Below are positions 35,213 through 42,823 of a stretch of 64,000 nucleotides of DNA, in pieces. This DNA comes from Sungkyunkwania multivorans. Its GTDB lineage: Bacteria > Bacteroidota > Bacteroidia > Flavobacteriales > Flavobacteriaceae. Every line of letters starts with the position of its first letter. Positions within the stretch are counted from its first letter, which is position 1. Below the pieces are notes generated by a model that did no database searches, was not told the origin of the DNA, and saw nothing but the letters and a program-made list of their open reading frames with translations. Made by a program: the position numbers and the translations under genes. The stretch is from assembly GCF_042675645.1 (NCBI RefSeq), contig NZ_JBHTJH010000001.1:124001-188000 (forward strand), written 5' to 3'.

Positions 35213-35689
35213 TTAGATTGAAGATGCGTTTTTAACTTCTATTTTTCTTTTTACAACACCAAAATTCACCAATGGGTTCAACTGCTCTTGTACTGCCTCA
35301 TCTGCCGCATTGACTTGCTGTCCGCCGACCGCTGAAGTCTGTCCATGATGCACGACAGATACGGTGCCGCTATCTGCACCGCACTTAGCACTACTGCTGT
35401 CTAGAAGTGGGCTTCCACCATTCTCTAGCTCTACAGCTGTGTACATTCCGTTCCATTTTAATTGTGCTCCACAAGGATGTGCCCTCTTCGTTCCTGGCCT
35501 GCATACACCAAAATTCAATGATGCCACTGTACTTTCCTTATCGGTTGCAATAGCCTTGCTACCTCCACTCGCATCGTTTACGTAGTGCTTTTGTTGGGTC
35601 ACCACCTTCATCGTTGCGGGAGATGCAGCAAGCGTGCAAGAACAGATAGCCCCTTGACAAACTAAAGTTCCTTTCAATCCCTTTGACAT
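35213..35689 (-). CDS. DUF4280 PAAR-like protein
   Basis: A 158-residue protein of the DUF4280 family, which resembles PAAR tip proteins. Marks are the Cys-rich start GTLVCQGAICSCTLAASP, the NFGVCRPGTKRAHPCGAQLKW segment, and GQTSAVGGQQVNAADEAVQ near the end. Cys and His residues could bind a metal at the tip of the spike, as in PAAR. DUF4280 proteins occur with VgrG in Bacteroidetes type VI loci and with contractile injection systems. It lies between the 286-residue unknown and the 784-residue protein on one transcript, and would cap the VgrG trimer encoded at 36588-38369. Confidence 0.85.
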   Translation of the reverse strand: MSKGLKGTLVCQGAICSCTLAASPATMKVVTQQKHYVNDASGGSKAIATDKESTVASLNFGVCRPGTKRAHPCGAQLKWNGMYTAVELENGGSPLLDSSSAKCGADSGTVSVVHHGQTSAVGGQQVNAADEAVQEQLNPLVNFGVVKRKIEVKNASSI

Positions 35690-35719
35690 TTCTTCTTTTT
35701 TTAGTGCTTTATTGAACGC

Positions 35720-36580
35720 TTATCTACATTTTTCTGGAAGGAAATAACAGGTGAATTCTAAGGTTCGCGATCGATCAAATGGGAGAAGCACTGAAGCTAT
35801 GAATTTTGCATGTCTTAACACTCCCGTCGGCTCTAGTTGATAGCTGCCCTTATAACTTCCCTTTAGCACCTCATCATTGTTTTCCTTAAGAGATACTGGA
35901 TTGCCCGTAGCAATCTCATATGGAGACCTTGGATCATTCACTTTTCCTTTTAACTGTATTTTGAAAAGACTGTTCTCGTCAAGCCTTTTCGATGACTTCT
36001 GAAATACTTCGTAGCTAATAGGGCTAGTATTAGGCACCATAGGTAGCAAAATTTCATTTCGCGCGCTATTTGAGCCACGGTACATCGAGTTCCTAAGCGT
36101 ATGAAAAAAGAGATCTTGTGCTATGGAATTTAGAACACTCCTTTTATCCAAAAGTGTAACCTCCATTTGGTATAAATACCTCTTGAGAAAATCGTTCTTG
36201 GCAAACTCTTTTTCCAATTCCTTTTTTTTGATTTCCCATCTTTTGCAGATCTCTTGATGATTCACCAAATCTAAAATTTCCAACTTATCAGTAATCAACA
36301 ATTGAAGCGGATAGAGAACTGAGGCACAATGAACCGCAAGGTAATCAATGCTCTTGTAAGACCTACTATTATTGACCCGGACATCCTTTTTCACAACCGA
36401 AACTATGGAACTTTCGTATCTCTGCTCTATTGTATGCAAGTGCATCTCATAGCTAATACTCTGTTCTGATGATTGATAATGAGAAACCAGTGAACAACCA
36501 TAGACCCGATTTATACGCCTAGAGGTTCGAGCAATATCATGAACGCCTTCAATACTATTTATGTCCAAATCTAAGATCAT
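35720..36580 (-). CDS. Unknown protein between vgrG and the PAAR-like gene
   Basis: A 286-residue protein, no signal peptide, no clear membrane helix. Residues 1-75 are beta-like with MILDLDINSIEGVHDIARTSRRI; 80-175 are helical (QEICKRWEIKKKELEKEFA is one long charged helix); 180-286 are beta-rich, ending in LEFTCYFLPEKCR. I recognise no family. It starts 7 bases past the vgrG stop, so it is co-transcribed. Genes at this place often encode adaptors that load cargo on VgrG; that role is inference from order alone. Confidence 0.55.
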   Translation of the reverse strand: MILDLDINSIEGVHDIARTSRRINRVYGCSLVSHYQSSEQSISYEMHLHTIEQRYESSIVSVVKKDVRVNNSRSYKSIDYLAVHCASVLYPLQLLITDKLEILDLVNHQEICKRWEIKKKELEKEFAKNDFLKRYLYQMEVTLLDKRSVLNSIAQDLFFHTLRNSMYRGSNSARNEILLPMVPNTSPISYEVFQKSSKRLDENSLFKIQLKGKVNDPRSPYEIATGNPVSLKENNDEVLKGSYKGSYQLEPTGVLRHAKFIASVLLPFDRSRTLEFTCYFLPEKCR

Positions 36581-36587
36581 AAAAAGA

Positions 36588-38369
36588 TCAAAAGAGTTTT
36601 ACCTTGTCATTGCTTTGCAGATCTACAGAGGCTCCAGAAAACAACGTGAGATTATTGGCGTTGCTATGAATTTTCACTTCGTCTGCACTGTGCACTGAAT
36701 TTTTAGAAAACACTTTTAGATCGTTATCTGCTATTTGACTGATATCTTTCGCCATCAGTGTGGTCGAATTTCCAGAACTGGTTCCAATATTCCTTCCAGC
36801 CCCTACACTTATATTCTCGGATGCGTTGATTTCAATGTTCTTTGCATTAAAGCACATCGTTTCTAAGGCAGTGATCGTAATATTATTACTTGCCGTATCG
36901 ATGTTGATAAGGTTCTGATTCTTATCTATAATTGTTATGAATTCAGCGCCTTCGGTATCGTTGAACTCAATGGTATGCCCACTCCTTGTTCGAATTGCCT
37001 TAACGTTGTTCTTATCTGTTTTCCAGCTTTGTGGATTGGCACTACCATTGTACAATGTGCCTAGCACAAACGGCCTTTCGGCATTGCCGCCTTCGAACCC
37101 TACCAAAACTTCCTCCCCTATTTCGGGTATGAAATGAAAGCCTTTTTCCCCTCCGGCATGTGGCGTCATTAATCGTAACCAAGGGGTCTCCTGTCCTAGA
37201 GGTTTTTGCCAATGAAATTGAACTTTGATACGGCTTAGACCATCAGGGTCTACGTTATCTGTAACGATCGCCACCTGATTATTGCTCGTGGGATACTTTA
37301 AGATATCTGTTTTGGGATATGCTTCCTGTTGTGTTGAAATTCCTTCGAAAGAATTAACGTATCTTCCATTTTCGGAAGCCTCATGTCTTATTCTGGTTAT
37401 GCGCAATTCGTAGTTCTCTCCTCCATTGGCTATCTTAACCACTTTTCCAAGACTTACCCCAGGATTGTCACTGGTGCCAGTAATACTCACCTGCTGCACC
37501 TCAAGCGCCTTTTTTTGGCTTTTCACTAGGGCATCTAGGCGCTGTTTGATTTGCGCGTCATTGTAGGTGTTTACGAAAACCTTGGTCGTTTGCGGGTACA
37601 TCTCACTACTCTTTTCCGACGCTAGACCATTATAGCCGTTAATGCCACTACTGACATCCTGTGTAGTTACTTCATGAGATTGATCAGATAGATAATCATT
37701 GGTGAAAAAGGAATAGTTCCCTGATTCTGGCTTCAATCTTCTCGAAAATTCCTGTAAATCCTGACCGTAGCTTAGGTGTATTTGTGCGTCTTGTTTTGGA
37801 GCTCCGAAGACAAGACTTTCACCATCATAGTAGTACCACTCTCCATACTGCGCCGCCAACCTACTGGCAAATTGAAAGCTACTTTCACCGTTTTGCACGC
37901 AATAATGTAGAGGGTGGGTAAATCTTGGAGCAACGGTGCTCTTTAATTTGGATCGGTCGTATGGTTGAAAACTACTATCCAATATTGAAGCTAGATCGGC
38001 GTCACTGAAACTAGCAAAATGAGGGCCGTCGTCAGCTAGGATAGAACAACTCTTTCCAGTGATAGTGATGAAGTCCCCTCCTTGATATAAGAAACCCCTG
38101 GTACTTGTCACCTCTGTTACGATACCCTTAAACTTAAGTTCCTTGTAAGCATTGATAGTATCTAGGGAGGAAATGGTGAGTACAAAAATCTTTCCAAGAT
38201 AGTCGTTACTTTCGTCATTTAAGTCGTTTTGGTGCTGTTCCAGTACATCCCTTCTACACACGAGCTCAAAGGTATGATGTGCATCTATTTCTTGGTCAAG
38301 AATGAGGTTTGTAAAAGCAGGTATCTGACTTCCTCCAATGTAAATTTGGACATTTGACTGAAGTGCCAT
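36588..38369 (-). CDS. vgrG: Type VI secretion tip protein VgrG
   Basis: A 593-residue VgrG of normal length. The gp27-like part shows CVQNGESSFQFASRLAAQYGEWYYYDG near 176-203. The OB-fold region has DPDGLSRIKVQFHWQ, then TPWLRLMTPHAGGEKGFHFI and EIGEEVLVGFEGGNAERP, the strongest family signature. The gp5-like needle follows with short beta repeats rich in Asn and Ile (INIDTASNNITITALETM). It has no extra C-terminal effector domain, so cargo must be carried by partners such as the DUF4280 protein. No tss genes are nearby, so this is an orphan vgrG locus; the sheath and baseplate would be encoded elsewhere. Confidence 0.94.
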   Translation of the reverse strand: MALQSNVQIYIGGSQIPAFTNLILDQEIDAHHTFELVCRRDVLEQHQNDLNDESNDYLGKIFVLTISSLDTINAYKELKFKGIVTEVTSTRGFLYQGGDFITITGKSCSILADDGPHFASFSDADLASILDSSFQPYDRSKLKSTVAPRFTHPLHYCVQNGESSFQFASRLAAQYGEWYYYDGESLVFGAPKQDAQIHLSYGQDLQEFSRRLKPESGNYSFFTNDYLSDQSHEVTTQDVSSGINGYNGLASEKSSEMYPQTTKVFVNTYNDAQIKQRLDALVKSQKKALEVQQVSITGTSDNPGVSLGKVVKIANGGENYELRITRIRHEASENGRYVNSFEGISTQQEAYPKTDILKYPTSNNQVAIVTDNVDPDGLSRIKVQFHWQKPLGQETPWLRLMTPHAGGEKGFHFIPEIGEEVLVGFEGGNAERPFVLGTLYNGSANPQSWKTDKNNVKAIRTRSGHTIEFNDTEGAEFITIIDKNQNLINIDTASNNITITALETMCFNAKNIEINASENISVGAGRNIGTSSGNSTTLMAKDISQIADNDLKVFSKNSVHSADEVKIHSNANNLTLFSGASVDLQSNDKVKLF

Positions 38370-38773
38370 AGGGTTATAGGTTTATGATAATTATACATCT
38401 TGGTTATTTAGCAACTTCGCCTTCTGTACAGAGATCGGATAATGTCCGAACTCGCCAGATTGGTCATATCTGTAGCACAAAAGAAACGCCAATAGTGAAG
38501 ACAGATTTTTTGGGCTTCACTTTCACCATATCTTCAAACTTATGAAATACCTTGTAAAAAACAGCCCCTGTTTCCTTGCAAAAGAGCACCCCTGAAAACC
38601 ACTGTTATAGCTCGTTGAAAAATAGAAATCATGTTCGCCATTGACAATGCTCGTCTTTAAATGAACACCTAAGGGCTAAGCTCAAACTAGATCAATTTAA
38701 GGTGTTGATTGTAAGGTTTTTAAATAACAAAGGACCTATAGACATTTTTGGTCGCGAAGAGAAGGTGGTCTGA
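38370..38773. other. 404-base region in front of vgrG without a gene
   Basis: No reading frame of useful length on either strand and no strong hairpin. AT-rich with several short homopolymer runs. It must hold the promoter of the vgrG operon; I see no perfect TAnnTTTG element. Confidence 0.5.
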
Positions 38774-38878
38774 CTACTTATCCTTGTTATAAACTTTGTT
38801 ATAGGCAATGATGACAGATACCATCCAAACGATAAAGAATATCGCAACAATGACCGAATATACAAACACGATATCCAT
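38774..38878 (-). CDS. Tiny membrane protein (34 residues)
   Basis: A 34-codon frame, MDIVFVYSVIVAIFFIVWMV then SVIIAYNKVYNKDK. One membrane helix covers residues 3-25 and a basic tail follows. Its ATG overlaps the stop of the upstream 60-residue gene as TAATG, a classical coupling arrangement, which is the main reason to accept so small a gene. Unknown function. Confidence 0.5.
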   Translation of the reverse strand: MDIVFVYSVIVAIFFIVWMVSVIIAYNKVYNKDK

Positions 38879-39060
38879 TACTTGCGATATTTAAGAAAGT
38901 TCATAAATCCGAGGATGGTCGGTGCCCAGAGGCCGATAAAGATACCGTCGATCTTGTCTATCTTTATGAAGACATATTCAGCGACAATAATGATAGAAAG
39001 GACTACCAGTAACATCACCGCGTTGATGATTCCAATTTTTTGAATGAAGTTTTTAAGCAT
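38878..39060 (-). CDS. Small two-helix membrane protein (60 residues)
   Basis: MLKNFIQKIGIINAVMLLVV starts it; hydrophobic helices at about 12-32 and 38-55 are joined by the loop IKIDKIDG, and a basic FLKYRK end follows. No family recognised. It is coupled by TAATG to the 34-residue gene behind it, so the two may form a small membrane complex. Confidence 0.5.
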   Translation of the reverse strand: MLKNFIQKIGIINAVMLLVVLSIIIVAEYVFIKIDKIDGIFIGLWAPTILGFMNFLKYRK

Positions 39061-39264
39061 TATTGACTAGTTGGGAATAAAACTACGACTTTTTAAGAAT
39101 TAATGCTGGTCTCTTTAAAAATAAAAATTGAACCATTTAGGCAAGCGAACGATGATTTCCTATAGCATGAATATTTTCGCAACTTTGGTAGAACGAGAAA
39201 TATTCAGTCGAACCAACTAAAAAAACACGGTGAGGCGTCCCAATTCAGTTGATTTGAAACAAAT

Positions 39265-39306
39265 AAAGCCTTGAACAAACCAGTTTAATGATTTATTCAA
39301 GGCTTT
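39265..39306 (-). terminator. Terminator of the 47-residue gene
   Basis: An 11-bp perfect stem, AAAGCCTTGAA at 39265-39275 with TTCAAGGCTTT at 39296-39306, and a 20-base loop. On the minus strand the stem runs into TTTATTTGTTT, and it lies 20 bases past the stop at 39326. Confidence 0.65.
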
Positions 39307-39325
39307 TCCTAACTCTCTATATCAA

Positions 39326-39469
39326 CTAGTTACCTCCTAAAACTCCAAGACCCTTGAGTACTATAGACGCAGCTACAATAAGCAAGAATACCTTCATTAG
39401 AAAAGTAAATACTTTAAGAAAGATTAGATAAAAACTTGACGTTTCTTGTTGTGTAGAAGTTTTCCCCAT
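39326..39469 (-). CDS. Tiny membrane protein (47 residues)
   Basis: MGKTSTQQETSSFYLIFLKV begins it; one membrane helix covers about 13-38 and the end is Gly-rich (LKGLGVLGGN). The frame is followed directly by a good terminator on its own strand, which supports a real small gene. No family recognised. Confidence 0.5.
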   Translation of the reverse strand: MGKTSTQQETSSFYLIFLKVFTFLMKVFLLIVAASIVLKGLGVLGGN

Positions 39470-39744
39470 AATTATTGGTTTTCACATTAATATATTTGGT
39501 TTCAGGCATGGGGCAGCATGCAGGTTACATTATAGTAAATATAAGAAAAAAAATTGATTCTCAAGGGGTTGAACACCCTTCTTTGTCGAGTTATTTGCCT
39601 ATTTCATCGATAATTCGTGGTTTCACAACAACATCATTACGTTTCAACAGCAAAATACTTTTCATTACAACATAACTATCCACATCATTGCAATTCAGGG
39701 GCTTATTTAATACATTTGAATCCAAATCTTAACCAACCTATGCA

Positions 39745-39984
39745 ATGAAATTTTTTGCTACATCAATCCTACTTATGCTGCTGATAGTGAGTATTGTCAG
39801 TCTGCTTTTTATGGAATCCATTTATCAAACCGTCCTATCGGACTCGGGTGCCGTTTATCTATTTGCAACCTTTATAATTATTGGGTTCTGTACGTTAGCC
39901 TACCAAGTATACATGAATAGAAAGTCTCGTAAAGAGGTTAAAACTTTGGCAAACGAGATTCGACAAGCTTCGATCATCAAGTAG
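39745..39984 (+). CDS. Small two-helix membrane protein (79 residues)
   Basis: Membrane helices at about 5-25 and 38-57 (YLFATFIIIGFCTLAYQVY) are followed by a soluble basic/acidic helix (RKSRKEVKTLANEIRQAS). The start ATG at 39745 fits the first helix. No family recognised. It stands alone, convergent with the cystathionine beta-synthase gene. Confidence 0.5.
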   Translation: MKFFATSILLMLLIVSIVSLLFMESIYQTVLSDSGAVYLFATFIIIGFCTLAYQVYMNRKSRKEVKTLANEIRQASIIK

Positions 39985-39993
39985 CGCTTTATA

Positions 39994-40026
39994 CTATTAT
40001 TTTTTTGCCGTTTAGGCTAATAATAG
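39994..40026. terminator. Possible two-way terminator
   Basis: CTATTATT at 39994-40001 and AATAATAG at 40019-40026 enclose T-rich sequence and a small GCC/GGC hairpin at 40007-40017. It lies between two convergent genes. The GC-poor stem makes this weak. Confidence 0.3.
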
Positions 40027-40045
40027 CATTCCTATCATCATTTTT

Positions 40046-41407
40046 CTATTGGATTGCAGAGATAATATCATGCTTGGTGATGATATGATATTTGCCCGCT
40101 CCCAAATTTACCAGCACAGCCTCATTATCCCTTGTGATCAATTTGGATACCGCATCGATGGTCGCATCTTTGGAAACTTCTGGAAATGGTGCTCCCATGA
40201 CCTCCTTTATAGGTTTGTCGGCCACCGCCTTGTCCTCTACAAATGCCCGAAAGAGGTCCGTTTCATCCACAGAACCGACGAAACCATCAACATCTTTTAC
40301 TGGTATCTGCGATATCTTGAATGCCTTCATGCGTTCTATCGCATGCGAGACCAATTCCTCGGTCATTACAGTGACCAAAGGTTTATCCTTGTGGCCTTTG
40401 ATAAGATCTGCCGCAGTTGTGATCTCCTCTTCCAGAAATCCTCTATCCCGCATCCAATCGTCGTTGAACATCTTACCTACATAACGGCTACCGTGATCGT
40501 GGAATAAGACCACAACCACATCGTCTGGCCCAAAGTGTTCTTTAAGCTGCAATACACCTTTAATGGCAGAGCCCGCGGAGTTTCCAACAAAAATACCTTC
40601 TTCTTTTGCCAGTTTTCTGGTGAAAACCGCAGCATCCTTGTCGGTCACCTTTGTGAATCCGTCTATTATGTCAAAATCCACATTCTCTGGAAGAATGTCC
40701 TCCCCAATACCTTCTGTGATATAGGGATAGATCTCATTCTGATCAAATATGCCCGTTTCGTGATATTTCTTAAACACGGAGCCATAAGTGTCAACACCCC
40801 AGACCTTCACATTAGGATTCTGTTCTTTAAGATATTTTCCTACGCCCGAGATGGTCCCGCCAGTTCCTACACCCACCACAAAATGCGTGACCTTTCCATC
40901 GGTCTGTCTCCAGATCTCAGGACCAGTCTGCTCATAGTGGGCCACAGCATTCGACGGATTGTCGTATTGGTTCACATACCACGAATTTGGAGTTTCATCT
41001 CCCAAACGTTTCGAGACCGAATAATAGGATCGGGGATCATCTGGTGCTACATCCGTGGGACAAACGATAACCTCGGCTCCTACCGCTTTTAGGATATCGA
41101 CCTTTTCCTTGGATTGCTTGTCCGTTGTGACAAAGATACATTTGTACCCTTTTACAACCGCGGCCAACGCTAACCCCATTCCGGTATTTCCAGAAGTTCC
41201 CTCGATTATGGTACCTCCTGGCTTTAATCGACCATCCGCCTCTGCATCCTCTACCATTTTCACGGCCATACGATCCTTTACCGAATTTCCTGGATTAAAG
41301 GTTTCTACCTTGGCCAAGACCAAAGCATCGATGTCCTTGGTAAGCTTGTTCAATTTTACCAAAGGTGTGTTGCCAATAGTTCCTAATATATCTTTTGCGT
41401 ATTCCAT
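40046..41407 (-). CDS. cbs: Cystathionine beta-synthase (PLP domain plus CBS pair)
   Basis: A 453-residue enzyme with a cysteine-synthase-fold catalytic domain (about 1-320) and two CBS domains (about 335-453). The PLP Lys is K44 in NPGNSVKDRMAV, the substrate loop is EGTSGNTGMG at 69-78, and the phosphate loop is GTGGTISG near 182. The C-terminal part DLIKGHKDKPLVTVMTEELV and MGAPFPEVSKDATIDAVSKL are the CBS motifs. It makes cystathionine from serine and homocysteine or related thiol compounds; some bacterial members make cysteine or H2S. The heme-binding N-terminus of mammalian CBS is absent. Single gene with its own promoter element. Confidence 0.9.
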   Translation of the reverse strand: MEYAKDILGTIGNTPLVKLNKLTKDIDALVLAKVETFNPGNSVKDRMAVKMVEDAEADGRLKPGGTIIEGTSGNTGMGLALAAVVKGYKCIFVTTDKQSKEKVDILKAVGAEVIVCPTDVAPDDPRSYYSVSKRLGDETPNSWYVNQYDNPSNAVAHYEQTGPEIWRQTDGKVTHFVVGVGTGGTISGVGKYLKEQNPNVKVWGVDTYGSVFKKYHETGIFDQNEIYPYITEGIGEDILPENVDFDIIDGFTKVTDKDAAVFTRKLAKEEGIFVGNSAGSAIKGVLQLKEHFGPDDVVVVLFHDHGSRYVGKMFNDDWMRDRGFLEEEITTAADLIKGHKDKPLVTVMTEELVSHAIERMKAFKISQIPVKDVDGFVGSVDETDLFRAFVEDKAVADKPIKEVMGAPFPEVSKDATIDAVSKLITRDNEAVLVNLGAGKYHIITKHDIISAIQ

Positions 41408-41424
41408 ATGCTATTTTGAGTTTG

Positions 41425-41432
41425 CAAAGATA
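41425..41432 (-). promoter_or_regulatory. Minus-7 promoter element of cbs
   Basis: TATCTTTG on the minus strand matches TAnnTTTG exactly, 18 bases in front of the ATG at 41407. Confidence 0.5.
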
Positions 41433-41576
41433 CAGTTTGAATTACGATTTACGAATTAGTAAGCACTATTTAAAGGTAATGGTGAATTATATGCAAGGAG
41501 TAGAAAGAATGATAAAAAAATATTCAACTAAATTCAGTTTTAACTAAAGAAAACACGATCGTCAAGCGCGTTGAAA

Positions 41577-42815
41577 CTATGCGAAACGAATGGCCTTGGA
41601 CGGAGCGATCCTAGAAATGATATAAGAGGGTAATAGGAGCATCAGTATACACAAAAACAACACTCCGACGTTAAGAAACAACACATGCCAAATAGTGATA
41701 TGCACAGGGATATCGGTCACATAGTATTGTTCTGGATTTGGAAACTTCAAGAAATTGTATTTTCCTTGGAGCCATATGGCACCGAGGCCAATCAAATTTC
41801 CCCAAAAAAGACCGATCGCGATAAGGTAGGATGCATTGTAAAGAAAGATCTTCCTAATACTAGCGTTACTGCTGCCCATAGCTTTCAAAATCCCGATCAT
41901 TTGCGTCTTTTCTAAGATCAGTACCAACAAGGCGGTGATCATATTAATTCCTCCTACGAGGATCATCACAGCGATAATGATCGCCACATTATAGTCGAAA
42001 AGCTTCACCCACTCGAAAATATGGTAGTATTTGTCCGAAATGGTCTGCGCATCTAGTGTAGAAAGCGTTTTAAGGTAGATTTCGGCTCCTTTCTCCTCCA
42101 GGCTATCGAAATCCTCGAGGAAGACTTCAAAACTGCCTATTTGGTCTTCTTCCCATCTGTTCATTCGTTGCACCTGACGGATATCTCCAAAAACATAGGT
42201 CTCATCAAAATCCTTGAATCCGGAATCATAGATACCCACCACTTCCAACCGCAACTGATTGGGCAACTTTTCGGGGTCTTCCTTCGGAAAGAATGCATTG
42301 ACCTTATCACCTACAGAAATCAGCAGACGATTCGCCATATAACTGGATATCATGACCTCAGCATTCAATTTCCCTGAAAAATTCGGCAGTCGTCCCTCTC
42401 GCAGAAATTCTTTCATATGATTCCAATCGTAATCCGAGCCCACACCTTTCAGTACAATGCCTTCAAAGGTCTCCTCGGTTCTGATCACACCTCCTTTGTT
42501 CGCGATCGCCTGCACATGGGCGATTCCTTCGATATCCTTGAACTTTGGATAAAAATCTTGGTCTCTGGCGATTGGATTGATAGAAACTTGAGAATTATTA
42601 TTGTCGTAGGTCGAGATTTGAATATGACCATTGAAAGCCGCCACCTTTTCACGTATCTTATTCTGAAGCCCCAAACCTGTAGCAATGGCGATAAGCATCA
42701 TGATCAACCCCAAAGCGATTGCCAAGATGGCAATTTTTATTATTGTGGCCGAAATGCTACTTTTATACGACTTAGCGCCGATGATGCGTTTTGCTATAAA
42801 GAACTCAAAATTCAA
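41577..42815 (-). CDS. FtsX/LolC/E-like ABC transporter permease
   Basis: A 412-residue permease with the MacB/LolC layout: one membrane helix near the N-terminus (about 22-48, IAILAIALGLIMMLIAIATG), a large periplasmic domain (about 50-270), then three helices near 275-300, 320-345 and 370-400. The pattern ISATIIKIAILAIALG and ILEKTQMIGILKAMGSSNASIRKIF is that of lipoprotein-releasing permeases (LolC/LolE). It probably pulls outer membrane lipoproteins from the inner membrane with a LolD-type ATPase; none is adjacent, but the FtsE-like ATPase at 5731 is in the same window. It is divergent from the NamZ-like gene with only 8 bases between the start codons. Confidence 0.8.
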   Translation of the reverse strand: MNFEFFIAKRIIGAKSYKSSISATIIKIAILAIALGLIMMLIAIATGLGLQNKIREKVAAFNGHIQISTYDNNNSQVSINPIARDQDFYPKFKDIEGIAHVQAIANKGGVIRTEETFEGIVLKGVGSDYDWNHMKEFLREGRLPNFSGKLNAEVMISSYMANRLLISVGDKVNAFFPKEDPEKLPNQLRLEVVGIYDSGFKDFDETYVFGDIRQVQRMNRWEEDQIGSFEVFLEDFDSLEEKGAEIYLKTLSTLDAQTISDKYYHIFEWVKLFDYNVAIIIAVMILVGGINMITALLVLILEKTQMIGILKAMGSSNASIRKIFLYNASYLIAIGLFWGNLIGLGAIWLQGKYNFLKFPNPEQYYVTDIPVHITIWHVLFLNVGVLFLCILMLLLPSYIISRIAPSKAIRFA

Positions 42816-42823
42816 GATCGCGA

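Noticed and set aside
39169..39205. Inverted repeat GAATATTT/AAATATTC with 21-base loop
   Set aside because: AT-rich 8-bp arms with a long loop occur easily by chance; no gene end beside it on either strand.
39475..39675. 66-residue plus-strand frame between the tiny membrane genes
   Set aside because: No start context, composition of a random frame, and it runs beside the start of the 47-residue gene, which has better support through its terminator.
40535..41092. 185-residue plus-strand frame inside the cystathionine beta-synthase gene
   Set aside because: Entirely antisense to a well recognised enzyme; the hydrophobic look comes from the reverse of its codons.
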